Below are positions 29,212-29,918 of a stretch of DNA of 29,918 bases, piece by piece. Origin of the DNA: Tieghemiomyces parasiticus (lineage: Eukaryota > Kickxellomycota > Dimargaritomycetes > Dimargaritales > Dimargaritaceae). Each line of letters starts with the position of its first letter. Position 1 is the first letter of the stretch. The DNA is taken from assembly GCA_027575765.1 (NCBI GenBank), contig JANBPT010000576.1, positions 1 to 29,918 on the forward strand, given 5' to 3'. The notes below the pieces were generated by a model. The model made no database searches and was not told the DNA's origin. It was given only the letters and a program-made list of their open reading frames with translations. A program made the position numbers and the translations under genes.

Positions 29212-29918
29212 GGAGGCGAGGGCAGGGTCGGGGTGGCCTGGCGGATGTTTAGGTGCGGTAGTGGACGGTGGTCGGCGGATGGGGCACGTTAGGATTTGGT
29301 TAAGTGGTCACATGGAGGCCAACTGGGGCTGCAAAAGCGAGAGTTAGTTGCGAAGCTTGGGAGGGAGGCACGCCCCCCCCCTCGTATATAAAGACGATTA
29401 TCGATGTCCAACTGGGGCTGACAGGGATGAACGGCTACTCTAACCTGATTCTCCCCCCTTACGCCCTCGACCTCCCTTGTCCTGGCTGGCAAGAACGGAA
29501 GGAGGGGCACGATTGGCGTGCCTACCGAGGTCCCGAGCCAGGTCGCTACCACGGTCATACGTGCAGGCACGCAAACACCGGGGGGGCGTGGGTTCTGGAC
29601 ACCATCGCCCTGGTTCGGGAGTCGCCCAGACCCGCTGGGCACCTTTGCTTGCTGCTGATATTGCTCATGAGGCGCACAGGGCAGCAATACTTAGTATCCG
29701 CGCTGGGACCTACCAGTTTCCAAGTGTTGAGTGTCGGCCGACGTGTCCGAGTGGCTAGTCGGACTATCGCCAGGCGGGTTGAGACTGGGGGTAGTCATGG
29801 GAGAGCAGAAGGGACGATAGAAGGTAAGGTTGACGTGGTAGGGGGGGTCTAGACAGAGTGCAAGGTCATGAACGGCGGTCAGCGTCAGATAGCGTGGAAG
29901 GTGCGAAAGACAGGACGC
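29212..29918. other. Right-edge region, no gene supported
   Basis: The upstream region of the RRM gene; a TATATA on either strand at about 29384-29390 could be its TATA element (175 bases before the ATG). A 182-codon plus-strand frame (29304-29852) has no motif, no family resemblance and a random-looking composition, so it is not called. Confidence 0.45.

Noticed and set aside
29735..29790. tRNA-Ser-like D-arm sequence (TCCGAGTGGCTAGTCGGA)
   Set aside because: No anticodon arm with correct spacing and no T-arm box follow it.
29304..29852. 182-codon plus-strand open frame at the right edge
   Set aside because: No motif, no homologue recognised and composition like chance frames in GC-rich DNA.

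Overview
The window is nuclear DNA of a fungus. The genes are single-copy eukaryotic housekeeping genes cut by short introns of about 75-185 bases with strong GTAAGT, GTACGT or GTAGGT donors, the coding regions are GC-rich, and several products are typical of fungi (an Atg22 vacuolar transporter, a fungal-type G-protein gamma subunit, a Rim4-like RNA-binding protein, a small GPI-type wall protein). The combination of a SLC35C2-type transporter, TspO, a U5-40K splicing factor and many introns fits an early-diverging filamentous lineage (for example a zoopagomycete or kickxellomycete) better than a yeast. That placement is an inference from gene content, not a measurement.

Layout, left to right: an AT-rich stretch (1-560) with a possible decayed coding fragment; a LisH-domain transcriptional regulator (minus); the CAAX prenyl protease Rce1 (plus, five exons); mitochondrial ribosomal protein uS12m (minus) head to head with BCP1/BCCIP (plus); a TspO/MBR membrane protein (minus); a 2.3 kb gene-poor stretch; an SLC35C2-like transporter (minus); pyruvate dehydrogenase E1 beta (minus); a 2.4 kb gene-poor stretch with a degenerate 40-44 bp tandem repeat; Atg22 (plus); a peroxisomal FMN-dependent 2-hydroxy-acid oxidase (minus, six exons); a G-protein gamma subunit (minus); a small secreted glycine-zipper, probably GPI-anchored protein (minus); the U5 snRNP 40 kDa WD40 protein (plus, intronless); and a three-RRM protein (minus, four exons). 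The last 700 bases hold no gene I can support.

The genes do not form one pathway, as is usual for a fungal chromosome. Links that can be made: Rce1 would process the C-terminal CaaX box of the G gamma subunit encoded about 18 kb away; uS12m and BCP1, both tied to ribosome biology, share a divergent promoter; PDH E1 beta and uS12m are mitochondrial; the 2-hydroxy-acid oxidase carries a C-terminal AKL peroxisome signal. I found no defence system, CRISPR array, complete transposon, rRNA or convincing tRNA. The most unusual items are the glycine-zipper surface protein, the tandem repeat whose core recurs in the uS12m/BCP1 promoter, the changed loop in uS12m, and the possible gene remnant at the left edge. 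Exon boundaries were worked out by hand from splice signals, reading frame and family resemblance.
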